DNA of 64,000 bases from JADJPO01 sp963825645 (GTDB taxonomy: Bacteria; Actinomycetota; Actinomycetes; Actinomycetales; Kineosporiaceae): positions 496,001-560,000 of the forward strand of contig CAWGTT010000002.1 in NCBI GenBank assembly GCA_963825645.1, written 5' to 3'. This document shows positions 53,362 to 61,598 of this stretch, piece by piece. Each line of letters begins with the position of its first letter. The first letter of the stretch is position 1. The translations under genes and the position numbers were made by a program. The notes under the pieces are model-generated. The model had not been told where the DNA came from, searched no databases, and worked only from the letters and a program-made list of their open reading frames with translations.

Positions 53362-54084
53362 TCAGTGGGCGACGTCGATGACCAGGCGGCTCGGGTCCTC
53401 CAACCGATAGGCGCGTAACCCGGCCGCGTGGTCCAGGCCGATGCCGAGTGCCATCACCGCCTCGAAGTCACCGGCGTCGGCGATCTCGAACACGTTCGGT
53501 AGATCCGGGCTGAGCCGGCGCGGCCCGTCGTAGACGAGGCGCGGCACGCCGTCCCCGACCTGCACCAAGTTGTCGAAGGTGGCGTTCTGGACGACGACGC
53601 TCAGGAACGCCGACCCCCGCAGGGGCACCGGCTCACCCGTGGGGTCTTCCACGATCCGATCGGCGTACGCCACCCGCCACGCGCCGAAGGTGCCCTGGTA
53701 CTGAACCACCACCCGGTCGAACCCCGGGTGGCGCGCTGCGCGGATGTCCTTGACCACGGCTGCCTTCAGCTGCCCGGATGGCGAGGGCGGGACGGACTGC
53801 TCGATCGGTCCGGTGCCGGTGGGCGCCGGTTCATCCACACCGGCGGCGACGGCCGCCCCCGGGGAGGAGTCCGCGGTGTTGCCGGGGAGCTCCGCCGTGC
53901 CGGACGGCGCGGTCGGTGTCGGGGCGGCGTCCGAGCTGTCGGAACCGCCGACCAGCACCGGCTGGTCGGCCCCGCAACCAGCCAGGAGGAGGGCGGCGAC
54001 GATGGCGAGGACCAGGGCGCCCGCTCCCTGTCGGCACTGGCCACGCACCGGACGGTGCACCCGCTGATCAGAGCGTTGCGACAT
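53362..54084 (-). CDS. AMIN-like-domain secreted lipoprotein
   Basis: This 240-residue protein has a signal peptide with lipobox (ALLLAGC, Cys near residue 37), a Pro/Thr/Ser linker to about residue 105, and a beta-rich domain with HPGFDRVVVQYQG, LRGSAFLSVVVQNATF and GLRAYRLEDPSRLVIDVAH. The last part resembles AMIN-like domains that bind cell-wall polysaccharide. It should be anchored outside the membrane. It follows a 30-bp tandem repeat and the ligase gene on the same strand but is not coupled to either. Confidence 0.8.
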   Translation of the reverse strand: MSQRSDQRVHRPVRGQCRQGAGALVLAIVAALLLAGCGADQPVLVGGSDSSDAAPTPTAPSGTAELPGNTADSSPGAAVAAGVDEPAPTGTGPIEQSVPPSPSGQLKAAVVKDIRAARHPGFDRVVVQYQGTFGAWRVAYADRIVEDPTGEPVPLRGSAFLSVVVQNATFDNLVQVGDGVPRLVYDGPRRLSPDLPNVFEIADAGDFEAVMALGIGLDHAAGLRAYRLEDPSRLVIDVAH

Positions 54085-54203
54085 GTTCGCCTCCGGGACC
54101 CGCCGTGGCGCACGGTCGCGCTCCGGACGTCGTGACGACGATCAGCCTGCCCCAACGGGCGACGGACGCGGTGGAGCCTCGCCGTCGGCGGCCGGCAAGA
54201 TGG

Positions 54204-54293
54204 GCACAACGTCACGCCGTGCCCGTCCAGCGAGCACAACGTCACGCCGTGCCCGTCCAGCGAGCACAACGTCACGCCGTGCCCGCCCAGCGA
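54204..54293. repeat. Three tandem copies of a 30-bp unit
   Basis: The unit GCACAACGTCACGCCGTGCC... repeats three times without spacers; copies 1 and 2 are identical and copy 3 has one change. It lies just after the ligase stop and before the AMIN-lipoprotein gene. In one minus frame it encodes a 10-residue repeat (SLDGHGVTLC), but with no ribosome site, so it is probably noncoding. Confidence 0.9.
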
Positions 54294-54304
54294 GGGATCT
54301 CGGG

Positions 54305-56002
54305 TCAGGACAAGCCGACGATCTCGCCGTCCTCGCCGAGGTCGATACCGAACGCGGCCGGCGTCTTGGACAGGCCGGGCATGGTGCGCATGTCACCGCA
54401 GATCGGGTAGACGAACCCGGCACCCACCGACGCCCGGACCTCCCGGACCGGCAGCCGCCACCCCGTGGGCGCCCCCCGCAGCGTGGGGTCGGAGGTGATG
54501 GACAGGTGGGTCTTGGCGATACACACCGGCAGCGTGCCGAAGCCGTTGCGCTCGTAGTTGTCGATCTGGGCCGACGCCGCATAGTCGTAGTCGACGCCGT
54601 CCGCGCCGTAGACCCTGGTGGCGACGGTCTCGATCTTCTCCCGGAGGCTGGCGCCGTCCGGGTAGAGCAGCCGGAACTGCGAGGGACCGGACGCCGCCTC
54701 GGCCACCGCCTCGGCCAAGGTCGCCGCGCCGCGCCCTCCGTCGGAGAAGTGCGTCGACACCGCCGAGGCCGCCCCGGCAGCCGTGGCGATCTCCTCGATG
54801 GCCTTCCACTCGGTGGGGTGGTCGGTCGGGAACGCGTTGATCGCCACCACCGCGGGCACACCGTGCAGCCTGATGTTCTCGATCTGCTTGCGCAGGTTGT
54901 CGGCGCCGGCGAGCACGTCGTCCGGGTTCTCGGCGAGCAGCGAGGGCGGCAGCGGCCGCCCGGCGACGATCTTGTATCGGCCGGAGTGGGCCTTCAGTGC
55001 GCGAACGGTGGCGACGACCACGGCGGCGTCCGGAACGAGCCCGGAAGCGCGGCACTTGATGTTGAAGAACCGTTCGGCGCCCATGTCGGCACCGAACCCG
55101 GCCTCGGTGAGTAGGAAGTCACCGCTGCGGATACCGATCAGGTCGGCCAGGATCGAGGAGTTGCCGGTCGCGATGTTGCCGAATGGACCCGTATGCACCA
55201 GCACCGGAGTGTGCTCGAGGGTCTGCAGCAGGTTGGGTTTGACCGCTTCGCGCAGGATCGCCGCCATCGAGCCGGCGGCCTGCAGGTCCTGCGCTGTGAC
55301 CGGCTCGCCGGAGCGCGTGTACCCAACCACCACCCGGCGCAGCCGCGTCTTGAGGTCGTCGAGCGAGGAGGTGAGCGCCAGAAGCGCCATCACCTCGGAT
55401 GCCGCCGTGATGTCGAACCCGGTCTGCCGCGGGACACCGTCCTGGCGGCCGCCCAGCCCGATCACGACGTTGCGCAGGGAGCGGTCGTTGACGTCGAGCA
55501 CCCGCCGCCAGGTGATGTTGTGCAGATCGATATCGAGCGGGTTGCCCTGGTGAAGGTGGTTGTCCAGGATCGCGGCGAGCAGGTTGTGCGCCGCGGTGAC
55601 GGCGTGGAAGTCGCCGGTCAGGTGCAGGTTGAGCAACTCCATCGGCACCACCTGGCTGTAGCCACCGCCGGCGGCCCCGCCCTTGATCCCGAAGGTCGGG
55701 CCCATGGAGGGCTGGCGCAGGGCGATGGTGGCTGACCGACCGATGTGCTGGAAGGCCTGGCCGAGGCCGACCGTCGTCGTGGTCTTGCCCTCGCCGAGCG
55801 GGGTCGGGGTGACCGCCGAGACGACGACGTACTTGGCCTTGGGCCGCTCGGCGAGCTCGTCGATCGCCTCCAACCTGATCTTGGCCACCGACTCCCCGTG
55901 TGGCTCCAGGAGGTGCTCACCGATGCCCATCTTGGCCGCGATGTCGGCGAGCGGGGCGAGCCGGGCTCCCTGGGCGATCTCCAGGTCCGAGGGAAACGCC
56001 AT
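54305..56002 (-). CDS. fhs: Formate-tetrahydrofolate ligase
   Basis: This 565-residue enzyme makes 10-formyl-THF from formate, THF and ATP. The ATP loop TPTPLGEGKTTTTVGLGQA is near residue 65, then RQPSMGPTFGIKGGAAGGGY, TGDFHAVTAAHNLLAAILDN and GGRQDGVPRQTGFDITAASE, all diagnostic. The C-terminus IDLGEDGEIVGLS is canonical. Length is standard. The ATG at 56002 is the family start. It is divergent from the PHA cluster, and a short inverted repeat lies in its promoter region. Formate use or serine and purine one-carbon supply is the likely role. Confidence 0.97.
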   Translation of the reverse strand: MAFPSDLEIAQGARLAPLADIAAKMGIGEHLLEPHGESVAKIRLEAIDELAERPKAKYVVVSAVTPTPLGEGKTTTTVGLGQAFQHIGRSATIALRQPSMGPTFGIKGGAAGGGYSQVVPMELLNLHLTGDFHAVTAAHNLLAAILDNHLHQGNPLDIDLHNITWRRVLDVNDRSLRNVVIGLGGRQDGVPRQTGFDITAASEVMALLALTSSLDDLKTRLRRVVVGYTRSGEPVTAQDLQAAGSMAAILREAVKPNLLQTLEHTPVLVHTGPFGNIATGNSSILADLIGIRSGDFLLTEAGFGADMGAERFFNIKCRASGLVPDAAVVVATVRALKAHSGRYKIVAGRPLPPSLLAENPDDVLAGADNLRKQIENIRLHGVPAVVAINAFPTDHPTEWKAIEEIATAAGAASAVSTHFSDGGRGAATLAEAVAEAASGPSQFRLLYPDGASLREKIETVATRVYGADGVDYDYAASAQIDNYERNGFGTLPVCIAKTHLSITSDPTLRGAPTGWRLPVREVRASVGAGFVYPICGDMRTMPGLSKTPAAFGIDLGEDGEIVGLS

Positions 56003-56099
56003 GGTCGTGACTCCCTGAGGCAGTGTGTGAGAGACCTCACCAGCGAGGGGCTTGGACCAGCGCACGGTATCTGGGTGCCTCCGGTGTCGTCTAGCGCAA

Positions 56100-56124
56100 T
56101 GCGCATCATGACGCATAATGCGCA
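56100..56124. promoter_or_regulatory. Inverted repeat in the fhs-thiolase divergent promoter region
   Basis: TGCGCAT and ATGCGCA are separated by 11 bases that include another ACGCAT, about 100 bp upstream of fhs. The spacing fits a dimeric regulator. No promoter boxes could be set with confidence. Confidence 0.45.
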
Positions 56125-56304
56125 ACAGATCCATCATCATGCTCGCCTGGGCGGGTGCCGCAGGGCGACATCGCCGAACGCGGCCTAGCGCGCGGGTCGC
56201 CACTTAGCGAAGGATGTAGACCGTCGAGCCAGGACTCTGTTGATTTCGATTGATACCGACAGCCACCCCCATGAGTCTCGGTGGGAAACGAGGAGGCCAA
56301 CCCC

Positions 56305-57513
56305 ATGACAGATCAGTCCAGCACGGACGGCGCCCAGCGCGAGGTAGTCGTCCTGTCCGCGGTCCGCACCGCCATCGGGAAGTACGGCGGCGGATTGAAG
56401 GACGTCCCCCCGGTGGATCTCGCCGCCACCTGCGTCAAGGAGGCCGTCGCCCGGTCTGGGGTGGCCGTCGAGCAGATAAGCCACTCGGTGTTCGGCAATG
56501 TGATCCACACCGAGCAGCGCGACATGTACCTGGCCCGAGCCGCCGCGCTTGGCGGCGGACTGGACCATGACACCCCCTCACTGACCCTCAACCGCCTGTG
56601 CGGCAGTGGGCTGCAGGCGATCATCTCGGCCTCCCAGGCGATCATCCTCGGGGACGGCGACGCGGCCGTCGCCGGCGGCGCGGAGTCGATGACCCGTTCC
56701 CCATACTGGGCGTCTGGGATGCGCTGGGGCCAGCGGATGGGTGACGGTCAGCTCATCGACGTGATGGTCGCCGCCCTGACCGACCCGTTCCACAAGGTGC
56801 ACATGGGCATCACCGCCGAGAACGTCGCCGAGAAGTGGCAGATCTCGCGGGAGGACCAGGACGCGCTGGCGGTCCAGAGCCACCAGCGGGCTGCAGCCGC
56901 CATCGCCGAGGGCCGGTTCAAGGAGCAGATCGTCCCGGTGGAGGTCAAGGGCCGCAAGGGCTCGGTGATCATCGACACCGACGAGCACGTCCGGCCGGAG
57001 GTGAGCATCGAGGGCATGGCTGCCATGCGCCCCGCCTTCAAGAAGGACGGGACGGTGACGGCCGGCAACGCCTCGGGCGTCAACGACGCCGCCGCGGCGG
57101 TGGTGCTCATGGAGCGCAGTGCCGCCGAGGCCGCCGGGCTCACCCCGTTGGCCCGGCTGGTCGCCCACAGCCACGTCGGCGTCGACCCCGCCTACATGGG
57201 CATCGGCCCGATCCCGGCGGTCAAGAAGGCGCTGGACCGGGCCGGCCTGACCGTCGACGACATCGACGTCTGGGAGGTCAACGAGGCCTTCGCGGCCCAG
57301 GCCCTGGCCGTGATGCGCGATCTCGGGCTGCCGAACGAGAAGACCAACGTCAACGGCAGCGGTATCAGCCTCGGTCACCCCATCGGCGCCACCGGCGCGA
57401 TCCTCGTGGTCAAGGCCATGTACGAGCTGGCCCGCTCCGGCGGCCGGTACGCCATGGTCACCATGTGCATCGGCGGAGGCCAGGGCATCGCCGCGGTGTT
57501 CGAGCGCGGGTGA
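56305..57513 (+). CDS. Acetyl-CoA acetyltransferase (PhaA-like thiolase)
   Basis: This 402-residue thiolase joins two acetyl-CoA into acetoacetyl-CoA. The nucleophile Cys99 is in NRLCGSGLQAI, the His is in NGSGISLGHPIGATGA, and the second Cys is in TMCIGGGQGIAAVFERG. The ATG at 56305 has a GAGGAGG site 8 bp upstream, so the upstream in-frame start is not used. Its stop overlaps the GTG of the PhaE-like gene. As first gene of the series it supplies the polyester pathway. Confidence 0.94.
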   Translation: MTDQSSTDGAQREVVVLSAVRTAIGKYGGGLKDVPPVDLAATCVKEAVARSGVAVEQISHSVFGNVIHTEQRDMYLARAAALGGGLDHDTPSLTLNRLCGSGLQAIISASQAIILGDGDAAVAGGAESMTRSPYWASGMRWGQRMGDGQLIDVMVAALTDPFHKVHMGITAENVAEKWQISREDQDALAVQSHQRAAAAIAEGRFKEQIVPVEVKGRKGSVIIDTDEHVRPEVSIEGMAAMRPAFKKDGTVTAGNASGVNDAAAAVVLMERSAAEAAGLTPLARLVAHSHVGVDPAYMGIGPIPAVKKALDRAGLTVDDIDVWEVNEAFAAQALAVMRDLGLPNEKTNVNGSGISLGHPIGATGAILVVKAMYELARSGGRYAMVTMCIGGGQGIAAVFERG

Positions 57514-58001
57514 TCGAAGTGGCTCAGCCGACCGACCCCCTGTCCAGCGCCTACGCCGCCTACGAGCAGTTCGAGTCCCGGCTCTCCACTGCCATGGATC
57601 AGCTCGTGGGGACGAATGGTTTCGCCGAGCTGTTCACCACCTCGGCCACGACCGCGATGGCGCTGACCCGAATGGCCAACGGCGCCATCGACCAGGCGAT
57701 GCGAACCACCCGGCTCGCCGTCCGGCACGATGTGACGTCGCTGGCCCGCCAGCTCGCCCGCACCGAGGACAAGCTGGAGCGCGTGCTCCAGATGGTCGAG
57801 AAGATCTCGGACCGGCTGGACTCGCTCGAGACGAGCGAGGCAGCCGGCACGGGGAGGGCGAGGACGGCGACGTCGGCGAACGGCAGTCCGAAGGACCCGA
57901 GCGGGTCGGACGGCGACGTGGCGCCGACCGAGCCGTCCCGGGCCTCCGGCGCCAGGGCAAGTCGGTCGGCGGCCAAGAAGGCCTCAGGAGGTTCGTCATG
58001 A
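57510..58001 (+). CDS. PhaE/PhaR-like small subunit of PHA synthase
   Basis: This 163-residue protein has alpha-helical N-terminal residues (YAAYEQFESRLSTAMDQLV), a coiled-coil-like middle (RQLARTEDKLERVLQMVEKI then SDRLDSLETSE) and a disordered Lys/Ser/Ala tail. The heptad part matches the C-terminus of class III PhaE and class IV PhaR subunits. The GTG overlaps the thiolase stop (GTGA); an in-frame GTG at 57519 is an alternative. Its stop overlaps the PhaC start, so synthase and subunit are co-translated and probably one complex. Confidence 0.7.
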   Translation: MIEVAQPTDPLSSAYAAYEQFESRLSTAMDQLVGTNGFAELFTTSATTAMALTRMANGAIDQAMRTTRLAVRHDVTSLARQLARTEDKLERVLQMVEKISDRLDSLETSEAAGTGRARTATSANGSPKDPSGSDGDVAPTEPSRASGARASRSAAKKASGGSS

Positions 58002-59182
58002 CGACCGGGACGGGGGCGCCCGGACCGGGCGCCCCCGACCTGTCCTACCTGAGCCTGACCTCCGATCCGGCGGCCGCGCTCTCGGCGATCCCCGGGATGT
58101 CGATGGTGGCGACGCTGGCGCACCTGCCGGTCGCCCTGCTGAAGACGACCGAGCTCATGCTCACGGTCGAGGACGCGGTGATCGGGGCGACCCCGAAGGA
58201 GGTGGTCTGGACCCACCGCAAGACGACGCTGTACCGCTACCACAGCGCGGATCGCCGGCACCCGATCCCGGTTCTGCTGGTCTTCGCCCTGATCAACCGG
58301 CCACACGTGTACGACCTGCGGCCGGGCGCCTCCTTCGTCGAGTTCCTGCTCAACGAGGGCTACGACGTGTTCCTGGTCGACTGGGGAGTGCCCAGCGAAG
58401 AGGACGACGATCTCGGCGTCGCCGACTATGTCTGCGACGAGCTGCACTGGGCGGTGCGCGAGACGCTGCGGGCCAGCGACCAGGAACAGCTGTCCCTGGT
58501 CGGGTGGTGCATCGGCGCCACGCTGACCGCGATGTACACCGCGATCCACGCCGACCTCAACCAGGTGCGCAACCTGGTCGTGCTGACCATGCCGGTCGAC
58601 ACGGCGGGCAGCGTGTACGAGATGTGGGTGAACCGGGAGACCTTCGACGTCGACATGATCGTCTCCAACGGCGCCGTGCCCGGAGCAATGATCGACATCG
58701 CCAACCGGATGCTCAAACCGGTCACCAACTTCATCACCACACGACGCAAGCTGTTCGACCAGGTGCGCGAGGGCACCGTCGACCGGGCGGCCTACCAGTC
58801 CATGTCGAAGTGGGTGCAGGACAACCCGCCGTTCCCGGCCCAGTCGTACCACGACTGGATCACCTGGATGTACCGGGAGAACCGGCTGGTCAACGGGACC
58901 ATGCGGCTGCGGGACAAGCGCGTCGACTTCAAGGACATCGCCGAACCGGCGGTACTGGTCGTCACCGCCAGCGCCGACCACATCGCCCCGCGCTGCGGTA
59001 CCACGCCGTTCCTGGAGATGGTCGGCGCCAAGGACCTCACCCACTTCGACCGCAAAGGGGGACACATCGGCCTCATGGCCGGCTCGAAGGCCCGATACCA
59101 GACCTGGCCGGACATCTCGACCTGGCTCGCCCACCGGTCCGGGGCCCCGGAGCATGCCACACGCGAGTCCCCCACCTCCTGA
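57998..59182 (+). CDS. phaC: Class III-like poly(3-hydroxyalkanoate) synthase
   Basis: This 394-residue enzyme polymerises 3-hydroxyacyl-CoA. The nucleophile is Cys171 in LVGWCIGATLTAM, the Asp is in VTASADHIAP and the His in RKGGHIGLMAGSKA, the full Cys-Asp-His triad. VLLVFALINRPHVYDLRPG and YDVFLVDWGVPSEEDDDLGV match short synthases of classes III and IV. The ATG overlaps the PhaE-like stop. Length is slightly above the usual 355-360 because of an N-terminal Gly/Pro extension. Confidence 0.9.
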   Translation: MTTGTGAPGPGAPDLSYLSLTSDPAAALSAIPGMSMVATLAHLPVALLKTTELMLTVEDAVIGATPKEVVWTHRKTTLYRYHSADRRHPIPVLLVFALINRPHVYDLRPGASFVEFLLNEGYDVFLVDWGVPSEEDDDLGVADYVCDELHWAVRETLRASDQEQLSLVGWCIGATLTAMYTAIHADLNQVRNLVVLTMPVDTAGSVYEMWVNRETFDVDMIVSNGAVPGAMIDIANRMLKPVTNFITTRRKLFDQVREGTVDRAAYQSMSKWVQDNPPFPAQSYHDWITWMYRENRLVNGTMRLRDKRVDFKDIAEPAVLVVTASADHIAPRCGTTPFLEMVGAKDLTHFDRKGGHIGLMAGSKARYQTWPDISTWLAHRSGAPEHATRESPTS

Positions 59183-59247
59183 CCGCCACCCTCACCGTCA
59201 TAGTCACCCTGCCAACCGATGTCATCTCACCGAAGAGGAGCACGTTG

Positions 59248-60096
59248 ATGAGCACCGAGACCACCCCGGAGACCGGCAGCCAGCCCCTGCACGTCGACCG
59301 GGGCAAGCTGAAGGGCCGGGTCGCCCTGGTGACCGGCGGTACCCGTGGCATCGGTGCTGCCATCAGCCGCAGCCTGGCCAGCCAGGGCGCGGCCATCGCC
59401 GCCGGCTACAGCAGCAACGACGAGGCCGCGCATGCCTTCGCCGAGATGTTCCGCGAGCAGCACCTGGACGACGACGAGCGGATGACCCTGCACAAGGGCA
59501 ACATCGGCGTGGGTGACGACTGCCGGCGGGTCGTCCAGGAGGTCATCGACCAGCACGGCCGGCTGGACATCCTGATCAACAACGCCGGGATCACCGTCGA
59601 CCGCCTGGTGGCCAAGATGACCGACGAGGACTGGAACAAGGTGCTCGCGGTGAACCTGTCCGGTTCGTTCTACCTGTCCCAGACGGTCCTGCCACACTTC
59701 GTCGAGCGCGGCACCGGGCGGATCATCATGGTCTCGTCGCTGATCGGCGAGTTGGGCGGCGTCGGCCAGGCGAACTACGCGGCGTCCAAGTCCGGCCTGT
59801 TCGGCCTGACCAAGACTCTCGCCCGAGAGGTCGAGTTCCAGCTCCAGCGGGCGGGCAAGTTCGAGAACAACCCGATGGGCATCACGGTCAACTGCGTCAC
59901 CCCGGGGTACGTGCGCACCGAGATGGTCGACACGATCCCCGAGAAGGTCATGGACAGGATCAAGGCCGGTATCCCGGTCGGACGCCTGGCCGAGCCGGAC
60001 GAGATCGCCCGGGTGGTCCACTTCCTGGCCGCCGACGCCTCGGGGTACATCACCGGTCAGATCTGGGGTGTCAACGGCGGCGCCGAGATGGGCTGA
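59248..60096 (+). CDS. Acetoacetyl-CoA/3-oxoacyl reductase (PhaB-like SDR)
   Basis: This 282-residue short-chain dehydrogenase has the NADPH-binding GGTRGIGAAISRSLA, INNAGITVDRLVAKMTDEDW, the Ser of MVSSLIGE and Tyr-x3-Lys in QANYAASKSGLFGLTKTLAR, ending GVNGGAEMG. NAGITVDRL is the usual PhaB/FabG signature. The ATG has a GAAGAGGAG site upstream. It reduces acetoacetyl-CoA from the thiolase to 3-hydroxybutyryl-CoA for PhaC. A terminator follows. Confidence 0.9.
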   Translation: MSTETTPETGSQPLHVDRGKLKGRVALVTGGTRGIGAAISRSLASQGAAIAAGYSSNDEAAHAFAEMFREQHLDDDERMTLHKGNIGVGDDCRRVVQEVIDQHGRLDILINNAGITVDRLVAKMTDEDWNKVLAVNLSGSFYLSQTVLPHFVERGTGRIIMVSSLIGELGGVGQANYAASKSGLFGLTKTLAREVEFQLQRAGKFENNPMGITVNCVTPGYVRTEMVDTIPEKVMDRIKAGIPVGRLAEPDEIARVVHFLAADASGYITGQIWGVNGGAEMG

Positions 60097-60135
60097 GCGG
60101 CGCCGACCGCACCCGCCCGTCCGGAAGATCGCCGC

Positions 60136-60180
60136 GAGGGTGAGGGTGAGACCCAGCGCCTGGGTCTCAACCTCACCCTC
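60136..60180 (+). terminator. Terminator after the PHA synthesis operon
   Basis: A 21-bp stem (GAGGGTGAGGGTGAGACCCA...) with one G:T-type mismatch and a 3-base loop lies 40 bp after the reductase stop. Confidence 0.85.
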
Positions 60181-60221
60181 GCCCCGATCACGGGCATGTG
60201 ACGCAGCCGACGCGGCAGGCG

Positions 60222-60261
60222 TTAGCAGTGTTAGCCATTGTTTGCTAACTTGATACGTATC
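60222..60261. promoter_or_regulatory. A+T-rich inverted repeats before the phasin gene
   Basis: TTAGCA...TGCTAA (arms 60222-60227 and 60243-60248) are followed by the palindrome GATACGTATC (60252-60261). This is the most A+T-rich patch in the region and sits about 40-75 bp before the phasin ATG, so it should include promoter and operator. The XRE regulator at 62953-63333 is a candidate binder. Confidence 0.5.
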
Positions 60262-60296
60262 GAGACAGATGCTGCGTACGCGATCAGGAGAGCGCC

Positions 60297-60596
60297 ATGT
60301 CTACCGCCACCACCTCCCGTACCGAGAACCCGTTCATGCTGGACCCCGGAATGTACAACGACGCCGTCACCCGGGCGCAGGACCTGAACGCCCGCGTCCT
60401 GCAAGGCATGAAGAACACCGGCCTGACCTCGCTGGACGCCTATGACAAGGCGGTGCAGACCCTGACCGACCTGCAGGTCCGGATGGCCGACGCCAGCCAG
60501 CTGGACTGGCTGGCCGCGCAGACCCGTACCCAGGCCGAGTTCGTCCGCGAGATGAACGCCGCCCTCACCAAGGCCGCTCGCATCGCGCTGAGCTGA
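60297..60596 (+). CDS. Phasin-like granule-coat protein
   Basis: This 99-residue protein is all helical by composition: YNDAVTRAQDLNARVLQGMK, LTSLDAYDKAVQTLTDLQVR, then LDWLAAQTRTQAEFVREMNA. Phasins coat polyester granules, and position between PHA synthesis and 3-hydroxybutyrate genes supports that. It has a CAGGAG site, its own upstream palindromes and a terminator, so it is a separate, probably strongly expressed unit. Confidence 0.75.
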   Translation: MSTATTSRTENPFMLDPGMYNDAVTRAQDLNARVLQGMKNTGLTSLDAYDKAVQTLTDLQVRMADASQLDWLAAQTRTQAEFVREMNAALTKAARIALS

Positions 60597-60610
60597 CCCA
60601 GCCATGACCT

Positions 60611-60651
60611 GGCGGACGGCGGGCGGGGGCAAGCCCCCGCCGTCCGTCGCC
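60611..60651 (+). terminator. Terminator after the phasin gene
   Basis: A long G+C stem (core GCGGGGGC-AA-GCCCCCGC, outer arms GGACGG/CCGTCC) lies 15 bp after the phasin stop. The left arm has a 3-4 base bulge. Confidence 0.8.
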
Positions 60652-60827
60652 CATTCCTTGCCGTGCAACGGTTCCCACCCCGGTGAGCCAGACCGCGCAA
60701 GAGCACAAAGATGTTGTCAATCACACATTCACGAACCAGACACCCAACCGACCGGGTGCGCATCCTCATAGGACACGTGACCCACGCGTAGGACGCGCGA
60801 CTCAACGACGAGAGCGGAGAGGCACCG

Positions 60828-61598
60828 ATGACCACGAACTCCCCCGAGGCCCGTCCGGCAGGGCGCCGGGCGGCCATCGTCACCGGTGCCGGCAGCGGTA
60901 TCGGTGCTGCTATCGCCGCCCGCCTGATGAAGGACGACATCGACGTCATCTCCGTCGACCTCGAGCCGGGTTCGGACACCCCCGGGGTCCCGCTCGCGGC
61001 CGACTTGACCACCCGAGAGGGCAACCGGCTCGCGGTCCAGACGGCGATGGACCGGTTCGGCCGGCTGGACATCATCGTGCCCAACGCGGGCTTCCAGCAC
61101 GTCTCACCCATCGCCGAGTTCGACGAGGACCGGTGGGACGCCCTGCTGGCCATCCTGCTGACCAGCCCGTTCCTTCTGACCAAGTACGGGTGGCCGCACC
61201 TGGTGGCCTCCGGCGACGGCCGGATCTGCGTGATCGCCTCGGCGCACGCCCTGACCGCCTCGCCGTTCAAGTCGGGCTACGTGTCGGCCAAGCACGGCGT
61301 CCTCGGCCTGGTCAAGACGATCGCCCTGGAGGGGGCCGACGTCGGCGTCCGGGCCTGCGCCCTCTGCCCCGCCTACGTGCGGACCCCGCTGGTGGAGAAG
61401 CAGATCGCCGCGCAGGCCGCAGCACACAACCTGCCCGAGGACCGGGTGATCGAGGAGGTCATCCTCGCCTCTCAGCCGGTCAAGAAACTGATCGAACCCG
61501 AGGAAGTGGCTGAGATGGCCGCCTTCCTGACTGGTCCCTACGGCGGGTCGGTCACCGGCGTCGCCATCTCTATGGATATGGGGTGGACAGCACGATGA
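60828..61598 (+). CDS. 3-hydroxybutyrate dehydrogenase-like SDR
   Basis: This 256-residue SDR has GAGSGIGAAIAARLM, VPNAGFQHVSPIAEFDEDRW, Ser in VIASAHALTASPFKSGYVSA with Tyr-x3-Lys following, and LCPAYVRTPLVEKQI. The FQHVSPI and TPLVEKQI pieces are typical of bacterial D-3-hydroxybutyrate dehydrogenases. It would oxidise 3-hydroxybutyrate from polymer breakdown to acetoacetate. Its stop overlaps the next gene start (ATGA), a PhaC/PhaZ-like hydrolase, which supports a mobilisation pair. Confidence 0.85.
   Translation: MTTNSPEARPAGRRAAIVTGAGSGIGAAIAARLMKDDIDVISVDLEPGSDTPGVPLAADLTTREGNRLAVQTAMDRFGRLDIIVPNAGFQHVSPIAEFDEDRWDALLAILLTSPFLLTKYGWPHLVASGDGRICVIASAHALTASPFKSGYVSAKHGVLGLVKTIALEGADVGVRACALCPAYVRTPLVEKQIAAQAAAHNLPEDRVIEEVILASQPVKKLIEPEEVAEMAAFLTGPYGGSVTGVAISMDMGWTAR

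Noticed and set aside
54204..54293. 30-bp repeats as a short CRISPR array
   Set aside because: The units abut without spacers and no cas gene is present.
60714..60760. TTGTCA as a -35 box for the dehydrogenase gene
   Set aside because: No matching -10 hexamer at the right distance could be found, so I did not list a promoter.
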